Origin: an uncultured Blautia sp.
Lineage (GTDB): Bacteria > Bacillota > Clostridia > Lachnospirales > Lachnospiraceae
Assembly: GCA_934378195.1 (NCBI GenBank)
Contig: CAKRPO010000035.1
Span: 1-24,716 of the forward strand
DNA length: 24,716 bases
Direction of reading: 5' to 3'
This document shows, piece after piece, positions 9,069-16,808 of the stretch. The notes below the pieces were generated by a model. It searched no databases and was not told the DNA's origin. It saw only the letters and a list, made by a program, of their open reading frames with translations. Numbering within the stretch: the first letter of the stretch is position 1; each line of letters starts with the position of its first letter. A program made the position numbers and the translations under genes.

Positions 9069-10472
9069 ATGAAAAAAGTTGCAGCTACATGGAAATGTGC
9101 ATTTCTTTTAATGGTGCTGCTTTCTGTAGTATGTCTGTTTGGCAACCCGCAGAAAGTTTCGGCAGCGGCAGATGACCAGCAGGCGACATGTAAAGTGCTG
9201 TTTGCAAATGCTAAAGGTCAGCAGCCGGGAAATTATTACCGTAATCTTACCAAGAATGTTGAGAAGGGAGCGGTAATTGAGCTTCCGACAGTCAATAAGG
9301 CAGGATATCAGGCATTCTGGATTACAAAGATTAATGGAAAAGAATACAAATATTCTGCAGGCCGTAAGGTAACGATCAACCAGACTACGAAATTCTGTTT
9401 GAATCTTTATAAAGAATATACGGTATCCTTCTATACTGCGAATGGCAGAAACGAATACAGAGCACTGAGGCAGACGGTCGTATCCGGGTACAAGATCAAG
9501 ATGCCGGCAGGAAATTCAAGTGAGACAAGTACTTTTGCCGGATGGGCAACAAAGGCAGGTGGAAGCGTTTACAGGAAAAGTGGAGCTGTTGTAAAGGTAA
9601 CGAGCAATCTGAAATTCTATGCAGTACAGCAGAAGATATCTACATCCGGTATAAGATTGTACAAGTATGATGGTACTTACTGGAAGACAATTAAGAACGA
9701 CAATGGACAGGCAACATTTCCGGCAGTAGACATGCAGAACGGAAATATGTGCCTTGGATGGTCGAAGTCAAAGGGAAAGAGTGCGCTTTCAAGTTCTGAT
9801 TATAAAGCAGGGGATCGGATTCCGGCGAAAAATGGACGTTATTATATGGTTATTTTTGGAAGAACCATGGACCGTAAACCATCTGCAATCACAGAGCCGA
9901 CTAAATTTGACAGGGTATATATGGTAGGAGATTCCAGAAGTGTTGATACCAAACTGGCACTTGGAACTTCTGTGCCGTCAAATGTGACATTTATTGCAAA
10001 GGGAAGTCAGGGGCTGTCCTGGTTTAAGAGTACAGCGTACAGACAGCTACTGCGTGCTGTTGCAAGCCGTCCGAAAACAGAGAAAAAAGCGGTTGTCATC
10101 AATCTTGGTGTAAATGATCTCCAGAACAGCAGTGCTTATGTGACATATATGAAAAAAGTGGCTGCAAATCTGAAGAAATATAACTGCAAAATGTATTACA
10201 TGTCTGTGAATCCGGTAAACAGTGCTATGCTCAAGAGACATGGTGGGAGAAACAGAACTGAACAGCAGGTAGCTTATTTTAATAAAGTGATTTACCAGAA
10301 ATTGTGTTCCGGAAGAGGAAAATGTTTTACTTATATCAATACCTGTACCAATCTTCAGATGAAGGGCTGGATCAGTAACCGGCATAATGTAGGAACTTAT
10401 GACGGATTGCATTATTCAAATGAGACTTATTTGCGTATCTTTGATTATACCATGCGATATCTGAACCGTTGA
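9069..10472 (+). CDS. secreted SGNH/GDSL-type esterase with N-terminal InlB-like repeats
   Basis: A 467-aa exported protein, function inferred. Residues 1 to about 33 form a signal peptide (KK, hydrophobic core, then KVSAAA). Residues about 40-190 contain beta-rich repeats of the Listeria-Bacteroides/InlB B type, clearest in FAGWATKAGGSVY ... LKFYAVQ. The C-terminal third is an SGNH hydrolase: GDSRS with Ser289, a glycine block (KGSQGLSW), GVND with Asn349, and DGLHY with Asp445 and His448, so all four block residues are present. Such enzymes often remove or transfer acetyl groups on wall polymers. No LPXTG or membrane anchor is seen. It starts at ATG 9069 after AAGGAGA and is followed 63 nt later by the CDP-glycerol enzyme gene. 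Confidence 0.85.
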   Translation: MKKVAATWKCAFLLMVLLSVVCLFGNPQKVSAAADDQQATCKVLFANAKGQQPGNYYRNLTKNVEKGAVIELPTVNKAGYQAFWITKINGKEYKYSAGRKVTINQTTKFCLNLYKEYTVSFYTANGRNEYRALRQTVVSGYKIKMPAGNSSETSTFAGWATKAGGSVYRKSGAVVKVTSNLKFYAVQQKISTSGIRLYKYDGTYWKTIKNDNGQATFPAVDMQNGNMCLGWSKSKGKSALSSSDYKAGDRIPAKNGRYYMVIFGRTMDRKPSAITEPTKFDRVYMVGDSRSVDTKLALGTSVPSNVTFIAKGSQGLSWFKSTAYRQLLRAVASRPKTEKKAVVINLGVNDLQNSSAYVTYMKKVAANLKKYNCKMYYMSVNPVNSAMLKRHGGRNRTEQQVAYFNKVIYQKLCSGRGKCFTYINTCTNLQMKGWISNRHNVGTYDGLHYSNETYLRIFDYTMRYLNR

Positions 10473-10535
10473 GAACCGGATGGAAAGCGGAATCAGCAGG
10501 AATGATCAGAGCAAGCGAAGAGAGGAACTTTGTAA

Positions 10536-10946
10536 ATGAAACGTGTTATCACATATGGAACATTTGATCTGCTTCATTACGGACACATCAATCTTCTGAG
10601 AAGGGCGCGCCAGCTTGGGGATTACCTGATCGTAGGTCTTTCGACAGATGAATTTAACTGGAATGAAAAACAGAAAAAATGTTATTTTTCATACGAAAAG
10701 CGGAAACAGCTGCTGGAAGCAATTCGTTATGTGGATCTTGTTATTCCAGAAGAAAACTGGGAGCAGAAAAGAACCGATGTCAAGGAATATCATGTAGATA
10801 CCTTTGTTATGGGAGATGACTGGAAGGGTAAGTTTGATTTCCTGAAAGAAGAGGGGTGTGAAGTGGTGTATTTGCCGCGAACACCGGAGATTTCCAGTTC
10901 GCAGATCAAAGAAGATCTTCATACAAAAGAAAAGCAGAATGATTAA
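10536..10946 (+). CDS. tagD: glycerol-3-phosphate cytidylyltransferase
   Basis: Makes CDP-glycerol from CTP and sn-glycerol 3-phosphate, the activated donor for glycerol-phosphate units in teichoic acids or decorated polysaccharides. The product is 136 aa, close to the ~130 aa of TagD. Motifs: YGTFDLLHYGH with the HxGH nucleotide-binding signature at the N terminus, and RTPEISSSQIK near the C terminus, matching the family's RTxGISTT site in slightly changed form. It starts at ATG 10536 after a GAGGA site and is probably co-transcribed with the esterase. No CDP-glycerol glycerophosphotransferase is in the window, so the user of its product lies elsewhere. A related CTP-transferase specificity is possible but less likely. 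Confidence 0.9.
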   Translation: MKRVITYGTFDLLHYGHINLLRRARQLGDYLIVGLSTDEFNWNEKQKKCYFSYEKRKQLLEAIRYVDLVIPEENWEQKRTDVKEYHVDTFVMGDDWKGKFDFLKEEGCEVVYLPRTPEISSSQIKEDLHTKEKQND

Positions 10947-10949
10947 ACG

Positions 10950-10985
10950 AGAACTGGCCGGGTTTATTCCCCGGTCAGTTCTTTT
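10950..10985 (+). terminator. terminator after tagD, overlapping the 3' end of pdaA
   Basis: A 13-bp stem (10950-10962 with 10970-10982, one G-U pair) encloses loop TTTATTC and is followed by a TTTT run. The right arm and loop also encode the last codons and stop (10966-10964) of the convergent deacetylase gene, so the same DNA serves two purposes. In the opposite direction the T-run is weak. Confidence 0.85.
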
Positions 10986-11785
10986 AATGAGTGAAACTGA
11001 TATCCCATATCTTCCCATCGGGTCAGGAGTTCGTCAAGAATCTGTCCGTTGGTAGAAGAGGTGTTGTGAAGAAGAACAATGGCACCTGGATGAATGCGGC
11101 TGAGCAGCTTCTGAAATGCTTCTTCTCTGGAGGGCTGTTGATCCTGGATCCAGTCTACATAGGCAAGACTCCAGAAAAATGTATAGTAACCCATGTCATT
11201 GGCCATGGACAGATTTTCTGTACTGTAAACACCCTGGGGCGGCCGGTAAAATTTAACCATTTTTTCTCCGGTGACAGATTCATAGAGTGTTTCGACATCT
11301 TCCAATTGTTTCTGAAAAAGTTCTTTTGAGGAAATGCCGGACATGTCCGGATGTGTCATGGTGTGATTGCCTATAGTGTGGCCTTCCGAGACTATTTGTT
11401 TTATCAGGTCCGGATGATCAGAGATGAAATTTCCAACAACAAAAAAAGTTGCAGGGGCATTGTGTTTTTTTAAAGCATCCAGGATAAGTGGTGTATTTCC
11501 GTTTTCATAACCGGCATCAAAGGTAAGGTATATTTTCTTTTCAGAGGTATCATCTGCATAATAAGCATGGTACTTCTGGAGTTCATCGATGGTTGCATTG
11601 CCAACCGGGCGTTTGCCTTCTTTCTGGAAACTTAATCCCCAGCTGGAAGATTCTGATAAAATAGCACCGGCACTCTGCACTTGCTGATAGGAATGCAGCT
11701 TTCCTGCCTGCCCACCCAGGATAAAAACTCCGGCGAGGAAAAAAATCAATTTTGGAATCAGGGGATAATGATGAGACGAGGACAT
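10964..11785 (-). CDS. pdaA: PdaA-like polysaccharide deacetylase (spore cortex muramic-delta-lactam synthesis)
   Basis: NodB-family deacetylase of 273 aa that closely resembles Bacillus PdaA, which removes the acetyl group from cortex muramic acid so that delta-lactam forms. The N terminus has a hydrophobic segment (about 9-26) as signal or anchor. SSSWGLSFQ and YHAYYADDTSEKKIYLTFDAGYENG are PdaA-like; Asp90 is the likely base, His141 and His145 (HTMTHPD) bind metal, RPPQGVY is at 181-187, and HPGAIVLLH ends at His240. Start 11785 was chosen for GGAGG (11794-11790), although spacing is only about 4 nt; the ATG at 11845 lies in a hairpin and has no site. It implies a spore-former. No clear sigma-G promoter was found upstream. 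Confidence 0.88.
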   Translation of the reverse strand: MSSSHHYPLIPKLIFFLAGVFILGGQAGKLHSYQQVQSAGAILSESSSWGLSFQKEGKRPVGNATIDELQKYHAYYADDTSEKKIYLTFDAGYENGNTPLILDALKKHNAPATFFVVGNFISDHPDLIKQIVSEGHTIGNHTMTHPDMSGISSKELFQKQLEDVETLYESVTGEKMVKFYRPPQGVYSTENLSMANDMGYYTFFWSLAYVDWIQDQQPSREEAFQKLLSRIHPGAIVLLHNTSSTNGQILDELLTRWEDMGYQFHSLKELTGE

Positions 11786-11829
11786 AGAGCCTCCGATTGA
11801 AAACTTTAGAAAAGTATATGCATGAATGC

Positions 11830-11870
11830 AAAAAATTAGAGCCATCAGATTTTTATTTTCTGGTGGCTCT
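11830..11870 (-). terminator. terminator-like hairpin at the end of the candidate small RNA
   Basis: AGAGCCACCAGA (11870-11859) pairs with TCTGATGGCTCT (11849-11838) across a 9-nt loop, 11 of 12 pairs with one C-A mismatch, followed on the minus strand by AATTTTTT. On the plus strand the mismatch becomes a G-U pair and TTTT follows, so it could also stop plus-strand read-through. Its 5' arm includes CCACCAGA, also present in repeat copy 2. Confidence 0.65.
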
Positions 11871-11921
11871 TTTAATCTTCATTGTCCAATGGAACTTACC
11901 TCCTGATTTGATTTAAAACAT

Positions 11922-12071
11922 CTGGAATGAAATACTTACGTTCTTGGTGGTCCGTACCTCGCTTTCATAAATTATAAAGGAAATTCATTTCGTTTCTGGT
12001 GGTCTGTACCTTCCTTTCCTGAATTATGAGAAATCACTTATGTTTTCGGTGGTTTCACGCTCCTTTGATTT
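11922..12071 (-). repeat. three degenerate ~50-nt tandem repeats
   Basis: Read on the minus strand, copies are 12071-12026, 12025-11974 and 11973-11922. Copies 2 and 3 share GGTACRGACCACCA then AACG; copy 1 keeps ACCACC and AAAACATAAGTGA-like ends but is 4-6 nt shorter. Copy 2 can close with AGGAAA (12020-12015) pairing TTTCCT (11983-11978), copy 3 with ATGAAA (11968-11963) pairing TTTCAT (11932-11927), loops 31 and 30 nt. A G-C pair in one replaces a U-A pair in the other. Alternatively these could be protein-binding sites spaced about five helical turns apart. Confidence 0.7.
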
Positions 12072-12101
12072 ATTTTGTAGTTCCTTTTGTTTTATGAACT
12101 T

Positions 12102-12130
12102 ACTATAACAGATAATAATTAATAAGTCAA
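12102..12130 (-). promoter_or_regulatory. strong minus-strand promoter upstream of the repeats
   Basis: TTGACT (12130-12125), a 17-nt spacer and TATAGT (12107-12102) with TG at 12110-12109, an extended -10. The stretch behind it (about 12131-12165) is very A-rich and could act as an UP element. It points toward the repeats and pdaA, away from eno. There is no good start codon just downstream. Confidence 0.65.
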
Positions 12131-12192
12131 GAGAAAAACAGAAAAATAAATAAAAAATAATATAAAGAATGCTAACAAAATAAAAAACGATT

Positions 12193-12230
12193 AATTTTCG
12201 GAAAATTCTAAAAACAAATACTGGTATAGA
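12193..12230 (+). promoter_or_regulatory. candidate eno promoter with overlapping palindrome
   Basis: TG at 12222-12223 followed by TATAGA (12225-12230) gives an extended -10 without a recognisable -35. The palindrome AATTTTC-G-GAAAATT (12193-12207) covers the place where the -35 would be, so a regulator could act there. Predicted RNA start is near 12237, about 60 nt before eno. The rest of 11786-12296 holds the repeats, the minus promoter and A-rich DNA; I see no gene in it. Confidence 0.4.
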
Positions 12231-12296
12231 AAAAGCGAGAGGGGAGAAAATAAGCAATATCAGCTATGATTGAAAAAGACTGAAGGAGGTAAATTC

Positions 12297-13625
12297 ATGT
12301 TTCGTTATCTGCCAGTTCGAAAGATTCATGCAAGACAAGTACTGGATTCCAGAGGAAATCCGACAGTGGAAGTAGAGGCAACTGTGGGAGAAGGAATTGT
12401 TGGAATAAACGGATATACAGCCAGAGCAATGGTTCCTTCCGGTGCATCAACCGGAAAATTTGAGGCAGTGGAATTACGAGATGGAAAAAAGGGGTATTAT
12501 ACAGGGCTGAGTGTAGAAAAAGCAGTTGAAAATGTGAACACAAAGTTGGCGGAGGCTATTATCGGCGAAAATGCACTGGATCAGAACCGTATTGACCAGA
12601 TACTGATTCATGCAGATGGAACGGATAACAAAAGCAGTGTCGGTGCAAATGCAACACTTGGTGTATCAATGGCTGTTGCCAGAGCTGCGGCTCTGGCACT
12701 TCGAATCCCATTATATCAATATCTGGGAGGCTGTCACACCAAAAAGCTGCCGGTTCCGATGATGAATATTCTGAATGGGGGAAAACATGCAGATAATACA
12801 GTTGATCTTCAGGAATTTATGATCATGCCGGCTGGTGCGGAGAATTTTGGAGAAGGAATTCGTATGTGTGTGGAGATCTATCAGAAGCTTCGTGTCATTC
12901 TGAAAGAAAGAAATCTGTCCACGGCAGTAGGAGATGAAGGGGGATTTGCACCGGATCTGGCGGACAGTCAGGATGTACTGGCACTGATTGTGCAGGCGGT
13001 AGAAAATGCCGGTTATAAACCGGGAGAAGATATCTGGATCGCCATAGATGCGGCGGCGAGCGAACTCTATGATGAGGGATTGGATTGCTATTATTTTCCA
13101 GGAGAGAGTCAGATGAAAGGAAAAGAAATCCTGAGAGATACTGGTGAAATGATAGAATATTATGAGAAACTGGTTGAAAAGTTTCCGATTATTTCAATTG
13201 AAGATGGACTTCAGGAAGATGACTGGGAAGGTTGGAAACAGATGACGGAACGGTTGGGAAACAACCTTCAGTTGGTGGGCGATGATCTGTTTGTAACAAA
13301 TATCAAACGACTGAAATGTGGCATACAACTTCAGGCAGCTAACGCAATTCTGATAAAAGTAAACCAGATTGGAACACTGAGTGAAGCGATGGATGCAGTG
13401 GAGATGGCACAAAGGGCAGGATACCGTGCGGTGATCTCGCACAGATCTGGAGAGACAGAAGACGCGTTTATTGCGGACCTGGCTGTTGCCGTTGGTGCCG
13501 GACAGATCAAAACAGGAGCGCCCTGCCGCTCAGACAGAAATGCGAAATATAATCAGCTGTTGAGGATTGTTGAACAGCTTGATAAGCAGGCAGTTTATGA
13601 AAACCCATTTAGAAACGAAAAATAG
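12297..13625 (+). CDS. eno: enolase (phosphopyruvate hydratase)
   Basis: Glycolytic enzyme converting 2-phosphoglycerate to phosphoenolpyruvate; Mg-dependent, cytoplasmic. 442 aa, slightly longer than the usual ~430. Substrate and catalytic residues are present: SGAST loop (48-52), His164 in NGGKHADN, Glu173 in LQEFM, Glu214 in VGDEGGFAP, metal ligands Asp251, Glu302 and Asp329, Lys354 in [10 protein letters not shown], and SHRSGETED with His382. ATG 12297 was chosen because AAGGAGG (12283-12289) lies 7 nt upstream; the frame extends to a TTG at 12270 that would place that site inside the gene. It stands apart from other glycolytic genes and is followed by its own terminator. Some positions differ from common sequences ([12 protein letters not shown]), but none that are catalytic. 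Confidence 0.97.
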   Translation: MFRYLPVRKIHARQVLDSRGNPTVEVEATVGEGIVGINGYTARAMVPSGASTGKFEAVELRDGKKGYYTGLSVEKAVENVNTKLAEAIIGENALDQNRIDQILIHADGTDNKSSVGANATLGVSMAVARAAALALRIPLYQYLGGCHTKKLPVPMMNILNGGKHADNTVDLQEFMIMPAGAENFGEGIRMCVEIYQKLRVILKERNLSTAVGDEGGFAPDLADSQDVLALIVQAVENAGYKPGEDIWIAIDAAASELYDEGLDCYYFPGESQMKGKEILRDTGEMIEYYEKLVEKFPIISIEDGLQEDDWEGWKQMTERLGNNLQLVGDDLFVTNIKRLKCGIQLQAANAILIKVNQIGTLSEAMDAVEMAQRAGYRAVISHRSGETEDAFIADLAVAVGAGQIKTGAPCRSDRNAKYNQLLRIVEQLDKQAVYENPFRNEK

Positions 13626-13627
13626 TG

Positions 13628-13656
13628 TACAGGCTGCTTACTGCAGCCTGTATTTT
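13628..13656 (+). terminator. terminator after eno
   Basis: TACAGGCTGC (13628-13637) and GCAGCCTGTA (13643-13652) form a perfect 10-bp stem with loop TTACT, followed by TTTT. It starts 2 nt after the eno stop codon. Confidence 0.9.
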
Positions 13657-13685
13657 CATGTAGAAATAGCTAAAAACAGTTGAAA

Positions 13686-13713
13686 TTGGAGAGGTGTTAT
13701 GATAAACTATAAT
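13686..13713 (+). promoter_or_regulatory. promoter of secG
   Basis: TTGGAG (13686-13691), a 16-nt spacer and a perfect TATAAT (13708-13713). It sits between the eno terminator and secG, 26 nt before the GTG start. The -35 match is weak. Confidence 0.55.
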
Positions 13714-13739
13714 CTAGTTGATTAGGAGGTGTAACCAAA

Positions 13740-13979
13740 GTGCAGATTTTAAGAACTATTCTTACTGTTATTTTTGCCATAGATTGTATCGCGCTTACTA
13801 TCGTTGTTCTTATGCAGGAAGGAAAGCAGCAGGGACTTGGCGGAGCGATTTCCGGAGCAGCGGATTCCTACTGGGGAAAGAATAAAGGCCGTTCTATGGA
13901 GGGTGGACTTATCAGAGCTACCACGATTATGGCAGTGTTATTTTTTGTACTGGCAGCAGTTTTGAATTTGAATTTTTAG
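13740..13979 (+). CDS. secG: protein translocase subunit SecG
   Basis: Small membrane subunit of the SecYEG channel that assists protein export. The product is 79 aa with two hydrophobic helices (about 2-25 and 58-78) and the typical middle VLMQEGKQQGLGGAISGAADSYWGKNKGRS. The start is GTG at 13740, 10 nt after AGGAGG (13724-13729). The gene order eno-secG-rnr-smpB is one I know from many Clostridia. A strong terminator at 13997-14029 separates it from rnr, so most RNA from the secG promoter should stop there, and rnr and smpB would be expressed by read-through or by a promoter I cannot see. Confidence 0.95.
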   Translation: MQILRTILTVIFAIDCIALTIVVLMQEGKQQGLGGAISGAADSYWGKNKGRSMEGGLIRATTIMAVLFFVLAAVLNLNF

Positions 13980-13996
13980 GAATTGTCAGAAGGAAA

Positions 13997-14029
13997 CACT
14001 CTTGTATGATCGCAAGAGTGCTTTTTTTT
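13997..14029 (+). terminator. terminator between secG and rnr
   Basis: CACTCTTG (13997-14004) pairs with CAAGAGTG (14013-14020), 8 bp, loop TATGATCG, then C and eight T. Only 20 nt separate it from the rnr start, so partial read-through could set the rnr and smpB level. Confidence 0.88.
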
Positions 14030-14049
14030 CTCATAGCAAAGGAGCATAA

Positions 14050-16182
14050 GTGAGTAAAAAGAAAATCTGGGAAAAGAAAAAAAAGAAGGCTTCTTCCAAT
14101 TCAAAAGAGAAGTTTTCTAAGAAAAAGTTTTCCAAACAAAAATTTTCAAAAGAAAAAACATCTGTAAAACTGAAAAAGCGTGACATCAAAGAACTCAGCA
14201 GACTTGGACTGATCAAAGAGGGAACCTTTATTGGAAACCATAAGGGTTTTGGCTTTGTGGAGCTTGAAGAGGAAGAGGATGATATCTTTATCCCGGCTGA
14301 CCATACCGGAACTGCCATGCATATGGACCGTGTGCAGGTGCTTCTGAAAGGTGAAGCAAAGAGCGGCAAGAGACGGGAGGGATCTGTGATTGAGATCCTG
14401 GAACGTGCGAATAAAGAAGTTGTGGGAACGTTCCAGAGAGAACGTGATTATGGATTTATTTTGTGTGACAATCAGAAGTTATCTAAAGATGTTTATATTT
14501 CTCCTCAAAATTCAAAAGGAGTCAGAGATGGAGATAAGGTTGTTGCTGAAATCATAGATTACGGAAATGACAGGCGGAAACCAGAAGGAAAGATCACAGA
14601 GAATCTCGGAAGTATGAATGCTCCGGGAACAGATATTCTTGCAATCGTAAAAAGCTTTAATATCCCAACGGAATTTCCGGTAAAAGTTATGAATCAGGCG
14701 ATGCGTGTGCCGGATCATGTACAGGAAGCAGACCGTGAAGGAAGAACAGATCTGACAGATCTCATAACTGTAACAATCGATGGGGAAGATGCAAAGGATC
14801 TGGATGATGCAGTTTCTCTTACAAAAGAAAACGGAATTTATCACCTTGGCGTGCATATTGCAGATGTAAGCAATTATGTTCAGGGTGGAAGCGCACTGGA
14901 TAAAGAAGCATTGAAGCGAGGTACCAGTGTATATCTTGCGGACAGAGTGATCCCGATGCTTCCGGAGAGACTGTCAAATGGAATCTGTTCCCTGAACCAG
15001 GGCGAAGATCGTATGACACTAAGCTGTCTGATGGATATTGATGCGACTGGTAAGGTTGTGGGACATGAGATCGCAGAAACAATCATACGGGTGGATCGCC
15101 GCATGAGTTACAATCAGGTACGCTGTATTCTGGAGGATGGCGATACGGAGACAAGCAGAGAATACCAGGAATTTGTGCCGATGTTTTTCCTTATGAAAGA
15201 ATTGTCAGCACTGCTTAGAAGCAAACGCCATAATCGCGGATCGATTGATTTTGATTTTCCGGAAAGCAAGATTATCCTGAATGGTGCCGGAAGGGCAATT
15301 GATGTTAAGCCATACGAACAGAATGTGGCAACGCAGATCATTGAAGATTTCATGCTGATGGCAAATGAGACGGTTGCAAAAGAGTACTGCAAGGGGGAAT
15401 ATCCATTTGTTTACCGTACACATGATAATCCAGACCCGGAGAGGGTCGAAAGTCTTCTTACACTTCTGAGACATCAGGGAATCAAGGTGCAGAAAGCAAG
15501 AGAAGAAATCACTCCGAAAGAGATTCAGGAGATTCTCGAGCAGATTCAGGGAATGCCGAATGAGATGATGATCAGCAGACTGATGCTGAGAACGATGAAA
15601 CAGGCTCGCTATACGACGGAATGCAGTGGGCATTTTGGACTTGCAGCAAAATATTACTGCCATTTTACATCTCCGATCAGAAGATATCCGGATTTACAGA
15701 TCCACCGTATCATTCGTGATAATATAAGAGGCAGATTACAGCGTGAAGGAAAGACCGAACATTACAGAGAAATCCTCGAGCAGGTTGCAGAACAGTCAAG
15801 CGTATGTGAGAGACGTGCACAGGAAGCAGAGAGAGAATCCGACCGCCTTAAGAAAGCAGAGTATATGTCCTATCATTTGGGAGAAACGTTTGAGGGTATC
15901 ATTTCAGGCGTTACAGCTTATGGATTTTATGTGGAACTGCCAAATACAGTAGAAGGTCTGGTTCATATTACTGCACTGTCAGACGATTATTACGAGTTTG
16001 ATGAGGAAAATTATGAACTTCGAGGCGAATTGACAAAGAAAGTTTATCATCTGGGTCAGAAGGTATGTGTCAGAGTGGCAGATGCCGATGCTCTGAAACG
16101 TACGGTGGACTTTACAGTAGTCGAAACAGCTACGGATAAATTGCATGACAGCATGGAGGCGGATGAGCCTGCAGGCATATAA
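14050..16182 (+). CDS. rnr: ribonuclease R
   Basis: Processive 3'-to-5' exoribonuclease that degrades structured RNA and, in other bacteria, works with tmRNA-SmpB on stalled messages. 710 aa. Order: lysine-rich tail (1 to about 46) with three copies of KFSK[K/Q/E]; cold-shock/OB domains (about 55-190; HKGFGFV and RERDYGFI); RNB catalytic domain with [11 protein letters not shown], where Asp244, Asp250, Asp252 and Asp253 are the likely Mg ligands; and a C-terminal S1 domain (about 611-695, [24 protein letters not shown]). The usual C-terminal basic tail is short or missing; positive charge sits at the N terminus instead. GTG start at 14050 with AAAGGAG (14038-14044). The smpB start lies 14 nt after the stop. 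Confidence 0.96.
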   Translation: MSKKKIWEKKKKKASSNSKEKFSKKKFSKQKFSKEKTSVKLKKRDIKELSRLGLIKEGTFIGNHKGFGFVELEEEEDDIFIPADHTGTAMHMDRVQVLLKGEAKSGKRREGSVIEILERANKEVVGTFQRERDYGFILCDNQKLSKDVYISPQNSKGVRDGDKVVAEIIDYGNDRRKPEGKITENLGSMNAPGTDILAIVKSFNIPTEFPVKVMNQAMRVPDHVQEADREGRTDLTDLITVTIDGEDAKDLDDAVSLTKENGIYHLGVHIADVSNYVQGGSALDKEALKRGTSVYLADRVIPMLPERLSNGICSLNQGEDRMTLSCLMDIDATGKVVGHEIAETIIRVDRRMSYNQVRCILEDGDTETSREYQEFVPMFFLMKELSALLRSKRHNRGSIDFDFPESKIILNGAGRAIDVKPYEQNVATQIIEDFMLMANETVAKEYCKGEYPFVYRTHDNPDPERVESLLTLLRHQGIKVQKAREEITPKEIQEILEQIQGMPNEMMISRLMLRTMKQARYTTECSGHFGLAAKYYCHFTSPIRRYPDLQIHRIIRDNIRGRLQREGKTEHYREILEQVAEQSSVCERRAQEAERESDRLKKAEYMSYHLGETFEGIISGVTAYGFYVELPNTVEGLVHITALSDDYYEFDEENYELRGELTKKVYHLGQKVCVRVADADALKRTVDFTVVETATDKLHDSMEADEPAGI

Positions 16183-16196
16183 AGGAGGTGGCATTC

Positions 16197-16664
16197 GTGG
16201 CAAAAAAAGCAGGAATGAAATTGATCGCAAATAACAAAAAGGCGTTTCATGATTACTTTATAGAAGATACCTATGAGGCAGGAATCGCACTTGCCGGTAC
16301 AGAAGTAAAGTCATTGCGTATGGGTAAATGCAGTGTAAAAGAATCTTTTGTCAGGGTAGAAAACGGTGAGGTGTATATTTATGGTATGCACATCAGTCCT
16401 TATGAAAAAGGAAATATCTTTAATAAAGATCCGATGCGAGTAAGAAAACTGCTGCTTCACAGACATGAGATCAATAAGATTGAAGGCAGTCTGCAGGAGA
16501 AAGGCCTGACACTGGTACCGCTGAAAGTATATTTTAAAGACAGCCTCGTGAAACTGGAAATCGGTGTTGCACGTGGTAAGAAACTGTATGATAAGAGACA
16601 GGATATTGCGAAGAAAGACCAGCGGAGAGAAGCGGAGAGAGAATTTAAAGTCAAAAATCTCTAA
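16197..16664 (+). CDS. smpB: SsrA-binding protein SmpB
   Basis: Binds tmRNA and delivers it to stalled ribosomes in trans-translation. The 155-aa product has normal size: N-terminal [29 protein letters not shown], central [11 protein letters not shown], and the basic C-terminal tail beginning [17 protein letters not shown], which enters the decoding channel. The start is GTG at 16197 because AAAGGAGG (16181-16188) lies 8 nt upstream; an in-frame GTG at 16188 overlaps that site and is unlikely. It directly follows rnr, a partnership often conserved since both act on stalled mRNA. The tmRNA gene itself is not in this window. No hairpin terminator follows; only a small AT-rich palindrome is seen at 16664-16677. 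Confidence 0.97.
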   Translation: MAKKAGMKLIANNKKAFHDYFIEDTYEAGIALAGTEVKSLRMGKCSVKESFVRVENGEVYIYGMHISPYEKGNIFNKDPMRVRKLLLHRHEINKIEGSLQEKGLTLVPLKVYFKDSLVKLEIGVARGKKLYDKRQDIAKKDQRREAEREFKVKNL

Positions 16665-16697
16665 CTTTTAAAAAAGTATGAATTCGAAGACATTTGG

Positions 16698-16725
16698 TTG
16701 ACAAGAAATTGATACTCTGTATAAT
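16698..16725 (+). promoter_or_regulatory. consensus sigma-A promoter of the lipoprotein-pyrH operon
   Basis: TTGACA (16698-16703), a 16-nt spacer and TATAAT (16720-16725): both hexamers are perfect. It gives a leader of about 75 nt before the lipoprotein. It is the closest consensus match in the window and probably drives the genes through rseP. Confidence 0.88.
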
Positions 16726-16808
16726 TAAACTAAAGATATAGGGTAATTATTCAGCAGGTATTATGGTGCTATATAACTATTCCGTGACTAGAATAGGAGG
16801 AAATATAT

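Larger units (their letters stand above)
11830..12096 (-). ncRNA. candidate repeat-containing small RNA or long pdaA leader
   Basis: A good minus-strand promoter (12130-12102) would start RNA near 12095. The RNA would run through three degenerate ~50-nt repeats and end at a hairpin with a T-run at 11870-11830, about 265 nt in all. No conserved reading frame runs through the repeats: only one copy has an ATG. Two copies share base-paired ends with a compensatory change (see repeats). The terminator lies 45 nt before pdaA, so this may be a free small RNA or an attenuated leader. The class is not one I recognise. Existence and boundaries are predicted from sequence only. Confidence 0.45.

Noticed and set aside
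11786..11830. Sigma-G promoter for pdaA
   Set aside because: GCAT-like boxes occur, but no CATNNTA -10 at the right spacing could be found.
11939..11968. Ten-residue frame MKARYGPPRT on the minus strand in repeat copy 3
   Set aside because: It has no ribosome site, and the other two copies lack the start codon, so a regulatory leader peptide is not supported.
11922..12071. CRISPR array
   Set aside because: Repeats are only about 70% alike, adjacent without unique spacers, and no cas genes are present.
12024..12257. 77-aa minus-strand frame upstream of eno
   Set aside because: Very hydrophobic, AT-driven composition, no ribosome site at its start, and the predicted minus promoter lies inside it.
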